A stretch of DNA of 64,000 nt from JBFMEX01 sp040752215 (GCA_040752215.1 JBFMEX010000068.1:11958-75957); one strand, 5' to 3'. Positions 37,181 through 47,031 are shown, counted from the stretch's first letter. Numbers and translations are program-made. Notes: generated by a model not told the origin, from the sequence alone.

Positions 37181-37429
37181 ATGTCGGTCATCGCGAGTAC
37201 GATCGGCGGGGTCGTGCTCGCCGCCACCTTCACCCTCTATCCGGGCAAGAAGGCCACCGACGCCCGCGTCGAGGCGATCACGGACCGCGGCCCGATCAAG
37301 AAGCTGATCGTGCGCTGCCCGGTCGGCACCGCCATCATCACCTACTCGCCGGTGGAGCGGCTCTATTGCACGCCGCAGTTGCGCTGCATGGCCGACATGG
37401 AGACGGTGATCGCCCGCACTTGCCGGTAG
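37181..37429 (+). CDS. Small exported protein with four cysteines
   Basis: An 82-residue protein. The N-terminal 18 residues are hydrophobic (TIGGVVLAATFTL) and could be a signal or anchor, followed by a compact domain with four cysteines (VRC, LYC, LRC, RTC) that could form two disulfides. The strong AGGAGG upstream of the ATG at 37181 argues for real translation. The family is not recognised. A short dyad (TGACC-TCAG-GGTCA, 37130-37143) lies before the gene. Confidence 0.55.
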   Translation: MSVIASTIGGVVLAATFTLYPGKKATDARVEAITDRGPIKKLIVRCPVGTAIITYSPVERLYCTPQLRCMADMETVIARTCR

Positions 37430-37445
37430 CTCGGGCCGCGCTCGC

Positions 37446-38246
37446 TCAGTCAGCAACGCGCCTCGCAAGCACGCTGACGGTCCGGCAAAGCAGCTCCAGA
37501 TCCTCGGGTCGCGACAGGCGGTGATCGCCGTCCGGGATCTCGATCAGCTCGGTCCAGCCGCCCGTCAGCAGCCTCGTCAGCGCACGGGCATGCGCGACCG
37601 GGACGTCGACATCCTGCACGCCTTGCAGGATCACCACCGGACGGCCGGGATCGAACGGCCTGCCGGCGAACAGGTGATTGCGTCCCTCCTCAATGAACCG
37701 CCGCGTGATCCGATATGACTCGCCGTACTCCGACGGGAGATCGTAATAGCCCTGCTCCAGGATCGCGCGCCGTGCCTCTGCGGGAAACTTCTTCCACATC
37801 AGCTCCTCGGTCAGATCCCACGCCGGCGCAACCAGCACCAGGCCTTTAATCCGCCCCGCCTCATCCGCGCGCTGCAGCATCATCCTGCGCAACAGCAGCA
37901 GCGCGACGTGCGCTCCGGTCGACGAGCCGAGCACGATCTGCGGCCCGCGCGTCAGTTGCGTGAGCACCGCTTCCGCCTCCTCGACCCAGTCGCCGATCGT
38001 CGCCTCCTCGAAGCGTCCGCCGGAGCGACCATGGCCCGAGTAGTCGAACCGCGTCATGGCGAGACCTTGCTCGGCCGCGTAGCGGGCCAGCATCTCCGCC
38101 TTCGTACTCGCCATGTCCGACTTCAAGCCGATCAGCCACACGAGGCCGAGCCCGTCCGGTCGGCGCGCCGGAGCCGTCAGCGCGGCGATGCGGCGGCGAT
38201 GTGCGCCCTCGCCGACGTCCAGGAATTGCAGTTCCGTCTCGCCCAT
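37446..38246 (-). CDS. Alpha/beta hydrolase
   Basis: A 266-residue serine hydrolase-like protein. The nucleophile elbow is GSSTGAH (near residue 110), GLVLVAPAWDL follows, and the final DGDHRLSRPEDLE supplies the catalytic histidine. The DYSGHGRSGG stretch and the Asp of VQDVDVPV are typical of the fold. It resembles carboxylesterases of the YqiA/abhydrolase_1 kind found in Hyphomicrobiales. The ATG at 38246 was chosen; the long upstream reading is antisense of other genes. Confidence 0.8.
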   Translation of the reverse strand: MGETELQFLDVGEGAHRRRIAALTAPARRPDGLGLVWLIGLKSDMASTKAEMLARYAAEQGLAMTRFDYSGHGRSGGRFEEATIGDWVEEAEAVLTQLTRGPQIVLGSSTGAHVALLLLRRMMLQRADEAGRIKGLVLVAPAWDLTEELMWKKFPAEARRAILEQGYYDLPSEYGESYRITRRFIEEGRNHLFAGRPFDPGRPVVILQGVQDVDVPVAHARALTRLLTGGWTELIEIPDGDHRLSRPEDLELLCRTVSVLARRVAD

Positions 38247-38342
38247 CCTAATAAGCCCCTTCGCTTGTCGGGGTCTGATCCGGCGCTCTGAAATAGGGGT
38301 TCGGACCCGCAGGTCCGTCCCAGTTGAGACACGAGGTGGGCC

Positions 38343-39542
38343 GTGGCCCCGACGCGCCCGACCATACTGCAGGTCATCCCCGAGCTCGACACCGGCGGCG
38401 CCGAGCGCACCACGATCGAGATCGCAGCGGCGATCACCCGCGCCGGCGGTCGCGCGCTGGTGCTCTCCGAGGGCGGCCGGCTCGAGGCTGATCTCGCCGC
38501 CGCCGGGGGCGAGCTCGTTCGCTGTCCCGCAGGCACCAAGAACCCGTTTCGCATGCTGGCCAACGCCGGCCGCATCAGCCGCATCATCGCAGCCGAGAAC
38601 GTCGATCTCGTCCATGCGCGCAGCCGCGCGCCGGCGTGGAGCGCGCTGCTCGCCACGCGGCGCACGCGCCGTGCGTTCGTCACCACCTATCACGGCGCCT
38701 ACAACGAGACCAATGCCGCCAAGAAGGCCTACAACGCGGTGATGGCCAAGGGCGACATCACCATCGCCAACTCGCGCTACACAGCCCGCCTCGTCGCCAG
38801 CCGCTACGGCACACCCGAGGACCGCCTGCGCGTCGTCTACCGCGGCGTCGACGGCACCCTGTTCGATCCCGGCGCGATTGCGCCGGCCCGCATCGCGGCG
38901 CTGCGCGCTGCGTGGAAGGTCGGCGCCGATGCGCCGCTCATACTGCATGCCGCACGCCTGACCGGCTGGAAGGGACAAACCGTCGTCGTCGAGGCGGCGC
39001 GGCTGTTGCGCGAGCGGGGCGCACTCGGTGACGCCCACGTCATCCTCGCCGGCGACGCGCAGGGCCGCGAGAACTACCGCGAAGGCCTCGCGGCGGCCAT
39101 CGCCGCTGCCGGGCTCGGTGGGCGCGTGCACCTCGTCGGCCACGTCGCCGACATGGCGGCAGCCTTCCGCACGGCACACGTCGCGGTCGTCGCCTCGATC
39201 GAGCCGGAAGCCTTCGGCCGCGCCGCGACGGAGGCCGAGGCGGTGGCCTGTCCGGTGATCGCCACCAGAATAGGCGCACCGCGGGAGACGGTGCTGGCCC
39301 CCCCCGACGTCGCACCAGAGGCGGCGACCGGCTGGCTGGTGCCACCAGGCAACGCGGCCGCGCTTGCCGACGTGCTCGCCGAGGCGCTGGCACTCTCCGC
39401 CGAGTCGCGCGCGGCCATGGGCGAGCGCGCCCGCCGTCACGTGCTCGCCGCGTTCTCGCTCGCCGCCATGCAGCGCCAGACGCTCGCCGTCTACGACAGC
39501 CTGCTCGGCACCCATCTGGCAGAGGCCTTCGAGCGCGCGTAG
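38343..39542 (+). CDS. Family 4 glycosyltransferase
   Basis: A 399-residue GT-B enzyme. The N-terminal LQVIPELDTGGAERTTIEIA is the usual donor/acceptor start; IANSRYTARLV, VVYRGVDGTLFDP, LHAARLTGWKGQTVVVEAA and SIEPEAFGRAATEAEAVACPVIAT are the GT4 signature elements, the last holding the ExFGxxxxEA catalytic pattern. It would add a sugar to a lipid-linked or surface glycan. GTG start at 38343 with AGGTGG upstream. The gene stands alone, divergent from the hydrolase. Confidence 0.85.
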   Translation: MAPTRPTILQVIPELDTGGAERTTIEIAAAITRAGGRALVLSEGGRLEADLAAAGGELVRCPAGTKNPFRMLANAGRISRIIAAENVDLVHARSRAPAWSALLATRRTRRAFVTTYHGAYNETNAAKKAYNAVMAKGDITIANSRYTARLVASRYGTPEDRLRVVYRGVDGTLFDPGAIAPARIAALRAAWKVGADAPLILHAARLTGWKGQTVVVEAARLLRERGALGDAHVILAGDAQGRENYREGLAAAIAAAGLGGRVHLVGHVADMAAAFRTAHVAVVASIEPEAFGRAATEAEAVACPVIATRIGAPRETVLAPPDVAPEAATGWLVPPGNAAALADVLAEALALSAESRAAMGERARRHVLAAFSLAAMQRQTLAVYDSLLGTHLAEAFERA

Positions 39543-39869
39543 GCGCCTGGCCTCAGCGAGCCGAGGCATCGGCAGGTTGCTTGGCCCAGCTATCCCTCGC
39601 ATCCGGTTTTCGCCGTGCCGATTGGACGACTACGGATGACCAATCCCCCGCCCGCCACGCCCGCACGAGGCGCGAGCACTTCGCCGAGCGTTGTCAGCGG
39701 CACCACCGCATCCCTGTTCCGCGTTGGCGCGCCCTTTGCCGGCACCGCGGAGCTGCAACCACCGGGTCCGGGGGCGTTTGCACACATTTGCGAAGCATGA
39801 CACGCTTCTCGGCAGGGCCTGCATATTGCTGGGCCCCGTTTCCGGTCCCGGAACGAGCCGGAGTGACAC
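39543..39869. other. Intergenic stretch before the ferredoxin oxidoreductase gene
   Basis: Within these 327 bp a GAAGC-N7-GCTTC dyad (39792-39796 with 39804-39808) could be an operator. I see no gene and no clear promoter. Confidence 0.35.
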
Positions 39870-42800
39870 ATGAGCGACCGGCGGCCGAGCCTCGCCGACA
39901 AGTTCGATCTCGCCGAGACGCGCCAGCTCCTGTCCGGCGCCCAGGCGATCGTGCGCCTGGTACTGATGCAGAAGGCCCGCGACGCTGCCGCCGGCCTCCA
40001 TACCGCCGGCTACGTGACCGGCTACCGGGGCTCGCCGATTGCGACGCTGGAGGCCGCCTTCGAGCGTGCCGGCGGAGCGATACCCGCCAACGACATCGTG
40101 TTCCATCCGGCCATCAACGAGGATCTGGCCGCCACCGCCATCTGGGGCTCGCAGCAGGCCGAGCTGCGCGGGGAGGGCAAGTTCGACGGCGTGTTCGCGG
40201 TCTGGTACGGCAAGGGCCCCGGCGTCGACCGCTCCGGCGACGTATTGCGCCACGCCAACCACGCCGGCACCTCGCGGCATGGCGGCGTCGTGGCACTGAT
40301 GGGGGATGACCACACCTGCGAGAGCTCGACCAGCGCCCACCAATCCGAGTTCGCGCTCGTCGACGCGATGATCCCGATCCTCAACCCCTCCGGCGTACAG
40401 GAGATCCTCGACTACGGCCTCACTGGCTTTGCGCTGTCGCGCTACGCCGGCGTGTGGGTCGGCCTCAAGTGCGTCAAGGACAACATGGAGAGCACCGCAG
40501 TCGTCGATGCGCGCGCCGACCGGCTCGCGCTCAGGCTGCCGGACGAGAGCGCGTTCGCCATGCCGCCGGGCGGCCTCAATATCCGCTTGCAAGATCCCCC
40601 GCTCGCCAAGGAGGCCCGCCTCCACGATCACAAGCGCGCCGCCGTGCTCGCCTTCGCACGCGCCAACCGCCTCGATCGCGTCATAGTGGACGGCGGCGCC
40701 CAGCCGCGCATCGGAATTGTCACCACCGGCAAGAGCTACCTCGACACCCGCCAAGCGCTCGACATGCTGGGTCTCGATGCGGCCCGCGCGGCAGCGCTCG
40801 GCCTCGCGCTCTACAAGGTGGCGCTGGTCTGGCCGCTGGAGCCACAGGGCCTCGCCCGCTTTGCGCAGCGCCTCGAGACGATCCTCGTCGTCGAGGAGAA
40901 GCGCTCGCTGATCGAGACTCAGGTCAAGGAGCAGCTGTTCGATTCTGCGGTCCGGCCGCGCGTGCTCGGCAAGCGCGACGAGGAGGGGCGCTGGCTGTTC
41001 CCGGCCAAGGGCGCGCTCGACCCGCTCGACATCGCCATCGCCATCGGCCGGCGGCTCGCTGGCGCGAGCGGTGACGCCGCACTCGCCGCCCGCGTCGCCG
41101 AGCTGGAGCGCCTGCGCAGCGCGCCGCCGCCGGCCGAGGCGTTCCACCGCATCCCCTACTTCTGCGCCGGCTGCCCGCACAATACCTCGACCCGGGTGCC
41201 CGACGGCGCCCGCGCCTACGCCGGCATCGGTTGCCACTACATGGCGCAATGGATGGACCGCTCGACCGAGGGCTTCACGCAAATGGGCGGGGAAGGCGCC
41301 AACTGGGTCGGCGAGGCGCCGTTCTCCAAACGCGAGCACGTGTTCCAGAACATCGGCGACGGCACCTTCATTCACTCCGGCAGTCTCGCCATCCGCGCCG
41401 CCATCGCCGCCGGCACGCGGATTACGTTCAAGCTGCTCTACAACGACGCCGTAGCGATGACCGGCGGGCAGCCGCTCGAAGGCGGCATGAGCGTGGCGCA
41501 GATGGCGGGCCAGCTGCTGGCCGAGGGCGCGCGCCGGGTCGCAGTCGTCACCGACGACCCCACCCGCTACCGCGCCGGCACGCTGCCCTCCCGCGTCGAG
41601 CTGCACCACCGTCGCGACCTCGACGCCGTGCAGCGGGCGCTGGCTGCTGTCGACGGCACCACGGTGCTGATCTACGACCAGACCTGCGCCGCCGAGAAGC
41701 GCCGCCGCCGCAAGCGCGGCGCGCTCGCCGATCCGCCGCTGCGGGCGTTCATCGATCCCGAGGTGTGCGAGGGCTGCGGCGACTGTGGCGTCAAATCCAA
41801 TTGCGTCGCGATCCTGCCGCACGAGACACCCTTGGGGCGCAAGCGCGCCATCGACCAGTCGGCCTGCAACAAGGACCTCTCCTGCATCGAAGGCTTCTGC
41901 CCGAGCTTTGTGACGCTGAAAGGCGCCACGGTGCGCAAGAGGACGAGCGACCGCCGGGGGCTACCCGCGCTCGCCGAGCCTCTGCCCGAGCCGACGCGGC
42001 CGGATCTCGAGCGGCCCTACGCGATGCTCGCGACCGGCATCGGCGGCACCGGCGTCGTCACCGTCTCGGCGGTGCTGGCGGAGGCGGCCTATCTCGCTGG
42101 CCTCGGTTTTGGCGCCATCGACGCCACCGGCCTCGCCCAGAAGGGCGGTGCGGTCGCCTGCCACATGCGCGTCGCCGCACGCCAGGAGGACATCCACGCC
42201 ATCCGCGTCGGCACGACCGGAGCCGACCTGGTGCTCGGCGGCGATCTCGTCGTCGCTGCCTCGGCCAAGGTGCTTGACGCGATCGCGCCCGACCGCACCG
42301 CGCTCGTCTACTCGCCGCACGAGGTCACCACCGGCGATTTCACGCGCGATCCGGCGCTGACCGTGCCGCGCGCCGAGTTGCAGGAGGCCATCCGCCGGCG
42401 CGCCGGCTCCGCTTCGGTGACCGAGCTCGACACCCAGGCGCTGAGCCTCGCGCTGTTCGGCGACACGCTCTATGCCAACATGGTGCTGCTCGGCGCCGCC
42501 TATCAGCAGGGCCACGTGCCGATCGCAGCGAGCGCGATCGAGCAGGCGATTGCCGTCAACGGCGCGGCAGTCGAGACCAACCGCGACGCCTTTCGCGCCG
42601 GCCGACTCGCCGTCCACGCGCCGGACAAGCTCGCCGCGCTGGCGCTGCCCGCCGAGCAGCGACGGACCGCGCTCGCCACGCTTGCCGACCGCGTCGCCTT
42701 CCACGCGCGGGACATCGAGGCCTACCAGGATGCCGCGCTGGCCGAGCGCTATCGCTCCCGTCTCGCGCGCATCGCCGAAACCGAGCGCACGCGCACCCCG

Positions 42801-43340
42801 GGCCGCGCCGGCCTCGCCGAGGCGACCGCCGACGCCTACCGCAAGCTGCTGATGGTCAAGGACGAGTACGAGGTCGCGCGGCTGCTCACCGATGGCCGGC
42901 TCAAGGCCCTGCTCGACGAGCACTTCGAGGGCGTCAAGGCGATCACCCTCCACATGGCGCCACCGCTCATCGCACCCAGGGACAAGTCGACCGGCCACCC
43001 GCGCAAGCTGCGCCTCGCCGGCTGGTGGGCGCTGCCGGTGCTGCGTCTGCTCGCCCGATTGAGAGGGCTGCGCGGCAGCTGGGCCGACCTCTTTGGCTAC
43101 ACCGAGGAGCGCCGCCGCCAGCACCGGCGCATCACCGACTACGAGCATCTGCTCGACGAGATCGCCGATCGCCTTTCACCCGAGACGCATGCGACCGCCG
43201 TCGCCCTCGCCGCGCTGCCATTGGAAGTGAAGGGCTACGGCCACGTCGAGGCGGCGAGCCATGCCCGCATGAAGGCGAAGGAGGCCGATCTGCTCGCGGC
43301 GCTCCGCGGCACCGAGCCCGCTCGCGCCGCCGCCGAGTAG
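39870..43340 (+). CDS. Indolepyruvate:ferredoxin oxidoreductase-type fused enzyme
   Basis: A 1156-residue single-chain 2-oxoacid:ferredoxin oxidoreductase. The pyrimidine-binding domain lies first (GYVTGYRGSPIATLE), then the linker, the TPP-binding domain, two [4Fe-4S] clusters (C-X2-C-X2-C-X5-C near residue 632 and C-X6-C-X4-C soon after) and a C-terminal gamma-type domain with GIGGTGVVT. It oxidatively decarboxylates aryl pyruvates such as indolepyruvate, passing electrons to ferredoxin. Start at 39870 with GGAG upstream. It is unlinked to the porABG cluster, so two distinct ferredoxin-dependent systems lie in this window. Confidence 0.88.
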   Translation: MSDRRPSLADKFDLAETRQLLSGAQAIVRLVLMQKARDAAAGLHTAGYVTGYRGSPIATLEAAFERAGGAIPANDIVFHPAINEDLAATAIWGSQQAELRGEGKFDGVFAVWYGKGPGVDRSGDVLRHANHAGTSRHGGVVALMGDDHTCESSTSAHQSEFALVDAMIPILNPSGVQEILDYGLTGFALSRYAGVWVGLKCVKDNMESTAVVDARADRLALRLPDESAFAMPPGGLNIRLQDPPLAKEARLHDHKRAAVLAFARANRLDRVIVDGGAQPRIGIVTTGKSYLDTRQALDMLGLDAARAAALGLALYKVALVWPLEPQGLARFAQRLETILVVEEKRSLIETQVKEQLFDSAVRPRVLGKRDEEGRWLFPAKGALDPLDIAIAIGRRLAGASGDAALAARVAELERLRSAPPPAEAFHRIPYFCAGCPHNTSTRVPDGARAYAGIGCHYMAQWMDRSTEGFTQMGGEGANWVGEAPFSKREHVFQNIGDGTFIHSGSLAIRAAIAAGTRITFKLLYNDAVAMTGGQPLEGGMSVAQMAGQLLAEGARRVAVVTDDPTRYRAGTLPSRVELHHRRDLDAVQRALAAVDGTTVLIYDQTCAAEKRRRRKRGALADPPLRAFIDPEVCEGCGDCGVKSNCVAILPHETPLGRKRAIDQSACNKDLSCIEGFCPSFVTLKGATVRKRTSDRRGLPALAEPLPEPTRPDLERPYAMLATGIGGTGVVTVSAVLAEAAYLAGLGFGAIDATGLAQKGGAVACHMRVAARQEDIHAIRVGTTGADLVLGGDLVVAASAKVLDAIAPDRTALVYSPHEVTTGDFTRDPALTVPRAELQEAIRRRAGSASVTELDTQALSLALFGDTLYANMVLLGAAYQQGHVPIAASAIEQAIAVNGAAVETNRDAFRAGRLAVHAPDKLAALALPAEQRRTALATLADRVAFHARDIEAYQDAALAERYRSRLARIAETERTRTPGRAGLAEATADAYRKLLMVKDEYEVARLLTDGRLKALLDEHFEGVKAITLHMAPPLIAPRDKSTGHPRKLRLAGWWALPVLRLLARLRGLRGSWADLFGYTEERRRQHRRITDYEHLLDEIADRLSPETHATAVALAALPLEVKGYGHVEAASHARMKAKEADLLAALRGTEPARAAAE

Positions 43341-43567
43341 CGCAACCTCCTCGCTCACGTTCACATACGCCTCGGCCGCACCCCGCCACGCCTTGGCCGC
43401 ACTGGCGACAAAAACGCCGTCTACCCACATCGACGGATCACACGACCGGGGCTGATGGGTCACGAGAGGCAGTAGGCGTACCAGAGGACGGGGCCAGCAC
43501 GCGGGCCGCATCGCGCCCGCCATGACAACCAACCCCCCTCACGACGCGCAGGATGTGGCAGGACCCC

Positions 43568-46207
43568 ATGGCGTTCCCCGGAGAGGCGACCGCGCGCACG
43601 AGCGCGCCGCGCAATGGCCACTTCACCCTCCAGCACGATCGCGACCCCTGGTCGACGTCCGCCGACGACGGCCGCGACTGGAAGAAGCTCGTCTTGATCA
43701 TCGGTCTCGGCGCGCTGTCGTGGGTGGCGACCTACATCGGCATGCTGGAGCTGATCGAATCCAACATGGGCGAGCTGCCGCTGACCCACAAAGCGGTGAT
43801 CGGCTTTTCCGTCGCCATGCTGATGACGATGATCGTCTGGCTGCTCGACCAGATGTTCGCGCCGCTGCCGCTCACGACCAAGTTCAGCTATGTCGCCGGC
43901 TACGTGTTCCTCACCATCATCTCGGTCGGCTTCGGGTTCGGCTTTTACTGGAAGGTGCTGGAGAGCCGCTCAGAGGCCTCGCGCTCGGCCGAATCCGCGG
44001 TCGGCCAGGTGCAGTCCGCAATGCATGGCGCCTCGACGCGCTTGCAGCAACTTTCCGCGACGCTCGAGCAGCTGACCGCGGTGTCCGGCGAGAAGGCCGC
44101 GATCGAGCGCGACAAGGGCACGTCCTGTCCCAACAGTCGCCCCGGCGACGGCCCGCGCCGCAAGCTGCGCGACGACGACGCACAACGCTTCGGCTTCGCC
44201 GCCGAGATGGTCAAGGGCCGCGCCGCTGCGGTTACCGGCGAGCTCAAGGCGCTCGACGGCGATCTCGCCAAGATCGCCAGCGCCGACCCCTCTACGTTCG
44301 ACGCCAAGACCGGCACCCGCAACGAGTTCATGAAGGGCTTGGGGCGCAAGCTCGACATGACGGTGACCGGCTTCAACGCCTTCCGCAGCGATCCCCAGTT
44401 GCGCCAGATCCGCAGCGACCTCGCCGACCGCGCGGAGCGTACGACCTTCCCCGACGGTAAGGGCGGCACGTTCTTCTGCCCCGACGCCCAGCTGCAGACC
44501 GCGCTCAAAGGCGTCGTCGGCGCGATCGACCAGCTGCCCCTGCTGGAGAAGCCGGAGATCGCCGCCGTCGAGGGCTCGGAGGCCACCATCGAGGCGTTCC
44601 GTCGGCTGACCGCGACCTTCTACGGCATGCTCGCCTTCAAGCTGCCGCCGTCCGCCGACGAGCTGCGCGAGCTGCAGAAGAAGGCGGTGCAGTCGGTCGA
44701 GCAGCCGGCCGCTGGCGCGCGTGCTGCCCACCAGATCCAGGCCGGTCTCTCCAAGCGCGACTACATCCCGCTCGCGGTCGCGCTGTTCGTCGACCTCTGT
44801 CTGCTGCTGGTCTCGATGGGCCGGCCGATCAATCGCCTCCACGGCCTGGTGCCGAAGATGCGCGCCGCCGAGCAAGGCCCGGTGATCGAGATCCTGTCCC
44901 GGTTCAACGAGATCCACCGCGATCCCGCGATCCGCGAGAACTTCGAGGTGTTCCGCCACGTCGTCTTCGACCACCACGGCTCCTACTACGTCGCCGTCCC
45001 GCTCGATGCGCCCGCGCGCATGAACCCCGAGGAGCGCGAGGCACTGCGGCTCGAGGCGCACCTGCTCGCCAACCTGTTCACCAGCTTCGAAAAGGAGCGC
45101 ATCTTCACCCGCGTGCTGCAGCCGTTGATCACCACCGCCGGCATCCGCAAGAAGCTATGGCGGCAAGGGAGCAAGTTCGCCGGCTCGGAGGCGTTCCGTG
45201 TCTACAAGTTCCGCGACGGCGCGTGGTCGGAGATCGTGCTCGGCGCGGTGATGGGCGCCGCCCGTCGCGTCGAGGGCGAGAAGCGCCGCCGAGCTGCGTG
45301 CGCCGCAGATCAGCCGTCGAGCGGGCCGACCCTCGCGCCCGCCAACGACGTGCCGTTCGCCCCGACGACCGGCTTCCGTCCCGTCGACTGGCCGAGCCTC
45401 GACGCCGCCGCCGCGTGTGCCGCAGCGGCGCCGGGCAGCACCTCGAACGCGCCGCCGCGCCACACCGCCACCGATCGCCCGCGTCGCGCCGCGCCGTCCG
45501 CCGTCCCGCGCGACCCCTCGCGAGCGACCGCCGAGTGGCCGATCCCGTCGCATATCGACGCCAAGTTCGGCATCTATGCCCGCGCCGCCGGCGACGAGCT
45601 GTCGCGCGCCCGGGCCGACACGGAGCGCGAGCAGGACGAGCACCGCGAGGCTGCCGTCTCCATCACTCCCGCCGGTGGGAGCCCCGAGGTACATGAGCCC
45701 GTCGCGGACGAGGTCGCGGCCCGCGCCGCCAACAGCAACACCTTGCCGCACCCGCGCTTCGACGCTGCCATGTCTCCCGCCGGCCGCCGCCTCGCCGTGG
45801 TGCCGGAGGAATCGGCCAAGGTCATCGCACTGCCGGGCGTGAAGCCGCTGCCGCCGGGCCCAGCGTCGGAGCCCACGTCGCTCGCCGCGCCCGATACCGC
45901 GAGCGAGCCTCAGCCGGCCAAGTCCTCCGAGACGATCGACGTCGTCCTCCGGCGCGAGACCGCGACTTTCACCGTGCCTGTCAGCGAGGCCGCCCTGCCG
46001 CACTCGCTCGCCCGGATGATGGGCCGACGGATCGACACCGCCCGGGCGCTGGCCGTCGAGGATCAGCTCGAGCTGACCTTGCCGGAGGCTGCACCGATGG
46101 CGATCGTGCCGCCGAACGAAGATCCGGGCGAGGACGCGGCGGATCCCGATCTCAGCCCCGAGGCCATGACACTCGCGCGCCGCTTCGCTCCGCCCGCTGC
46201 AGAGTAG
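43568..46207 (+). CDS. Large unrecognised four-helix membrane protein with long cytoplasmic tail
   Basis: A 879-residue protein. Three membrane helices lie near residues 43-66, 77-98 and 108-133. A coiled-coil, Lys/Glu-rich segment (about 135-395) follows, and a fourth helix near 400 (LAVALFVDLCLLLVSM). The second half (about 420-879) starts as a globular cytoplasmic domain (LSRFNEIHRDPAIREN...) and then becomes Pro/Ala-rich and probably disordered. Topology recalls DUF4407-type membrane proteins, but I cannot assign it. The ATG at 43568 has AGGA upstream. The following gene probably belongs to the same unit. Confidence 0.6.
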   Translation: MAFPGEATARTSAPRNGHFTLQHDRDPWSTSADDGRDWKKLVLIIGLGALSWVATYIGMLELIESNMGELPLTHKAVIGFSVAMLMTMIVWLLDQMFAPLPLTTKFSYVAGYVFLTIISVGFGFGFYWKVLESRSEASRSAESAVGQVQSAMHGASTRLQQLSATLEQLTAVSGEKAAIERDKGTSCPNSRPGDGPRRKLRDDDAQRFGFAAEMVKGRAAAVTGELKALDGDLAKIASADPSTFDAKTGTRNEFMKGLGRKLDMTVTGFNAFRSDPQLRQIRSDLADRAERTTFPDGKGGTFFCPDAQLQTALKGVVGAIDQLPLLEKPEIAAVEGSEATIEAFRRLTATFYGMLAFKLPPSADELRELQKKAVQSVEQPAAGARAAHQIQAGLSKRDYIPLAVALFVDLCLLLVSMGRPINRLHGLVPKMRAAEQGPVIEILSRFNEIHRDPAIRENFEVFRHVVFDHHGSYYVAVPLDAPARMNPEEREALRLEAHLLANLFTSFEKERIFTRVLQPLITTAGIRKKLWRQGSKFAGSEAFRVYKFRDGAWSEIVLGAVMGAARRVEGEKRRRAACAADQPSSGPTLAPANDVPFAPTTGFRPVDWPSLDAAAACAAAAPGSTSNAPPRHTATDRPRRAAPSAVPRDPSRATAEWPIPSHIDAKFGIYARAAGDELSRARADTEREQDEHREAAVSITPAGGSPEVHEPVADEVAARAANSNTLPHPRFDAAMSPAGRRLAVVPEESAKVIALPGVKPLPPGPASEPTSLAAPDTASEPQPAKSSETIDVVLRRETATFTVPVSEAALPHSLARMMGRRIDTARALAVEDQLELTLPEAAPMAIVPPNEDPGEDAADPDLSPEAMTLARRFAPPAAE

Positions 46208-46229
46208 AATAACCTGATCTCGATCAGAG

Positions 46230-46263
46230 GAGCCCCGTCTCGTCCACAAACGGCGCGGGGCTC
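46230..46263 (+). terminator. Hairpin after the large membrane protein gene
   Basis: An 8-bp stem (46230-46237 with 46256-46263) followed by a T-rich CTTGTTT. A CTGATC-TC-GATCAG dyad lies just before it. It may end most transcripts before the next gene. Confidence 0.5.
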
Positions 46264-46373
46264 AACGCTTGTTTAACCCTATTGCCGCCTAATTGGGCTC
46301 CGACAACGACGCTCCGGACCGGGCCGGCTACCCGCCCTCGGCTCGGTCCAGAGCCCAACCGACGAGACAGCCC

Positions 46374-46961
46374 ATGACCGCCAAGCCAGCTTCTCCCGCC
46401 GTTCACGTCGTCAAGAAGGAGGAGAAGGAGGCACGGCTGAGGGAGTTCGTTCAGCGCCGGATCGCAGGTCGCGGCGCACTGCCCTCGCTCGGCGTCATCG
46501 CCCGCTCGTTCGACAGCCCGGCGATCAAGGCGCTGGCGGCCGAGGCCGGCAGCCTCGACGTCATGATCGACGCCATCGTGCTCAAGCCTTCTGACGCCGC
46601 CGACGCCGAGGCGTTCACCGCCCCGCTTGCCGGCCGCGTCCGCTGCCGCCTGGCGAGCGATCCGCGCCTGCTCGACGCGCACGAGCAGATCATCCTCGAC
46701 GACACCGCCATCTGGATCGGCGACTGCATGCGACGCGATCCCGAGAAGCGCGATGCCTTCGAGTGCTATGCGGAGGATGCCGCCGAGGTGGTAGCCTGGG
46801 CCCGCGCCTGCTTCGCCCGCCTCTGGCGCGTCGCCGAGCCGCTCTCGGTCGCTGGGCGACGCCCCGCCGACGAGCCCGCCACCGCCGCGGTCGCCCCGGT
46901 GCTGCCCGGCCCTGGCGATGCCGCGACCGACGGCGAGGTCGAGGCCGGCACCTGCCACTGA
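46374..46961 (+). CDS. Unrecognised helical protein next to the large membrane protein
   Basis: A 195-residue soluble protein rich in Ala and Asp. The first half is basic (VVKKEEKEARLREFVQRRIAGRG). Later segments (LDAHEQIILDDTAIWIGDCM, FECYAEDAAEVVAWARACFARLW) look helical. The C-terminus is Pro/Ala/Glu-rich. I do not recognise the family. It lies 167 bp after the large membrane protein on the same strand and is followed by a strong terminator, so the two may form a functional pair. Confidence 0.5.
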   Translation: MTAKPASPAVHVVKKEEKEARLREFVQRRIAGRGALPSLGVIARSFDSPAIKALAAEAGSLDVMIDAIVLKPSDAADAEAFTAPLAGRVRCRLASDPRLLDAHEQIILDDTAIWIGDCMRRDPEKRDAFECYAEDAAEVVAWARACFARLWRVAEPLSVAGRRPADEPATAAVAPVLPGPGDAATDGEVEAGTCH

Positions 46962-47003
46962 CACGGGCGAGCCGCAGCTTCCACCGATCCATGAGCCTCG
47001 AAC

Positions 47004-47031
47004 AAGGCCGGCGCACCTGCCGGCCTTTTCC
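47004..47031 (+). terminator. Rho-independent terminator
   Basis: A 9-bp stem (47004-47012 with 47019-47027) with a six-base loop and a T-run, about 40 bp after the stop of the preceding gene. This is the cleanest intrinsic terminator in the window. Confidence 0.75.

Noticed and set aside
39630..41822. A 730-residue open frame on the minus strand
   Set aside because: It is the antisense shadow of the ferredoxin oxidoreductase gene. The protein is His/Arg/Gly/Asp-rich with no domains, a known side effect of high-G+C codon use.
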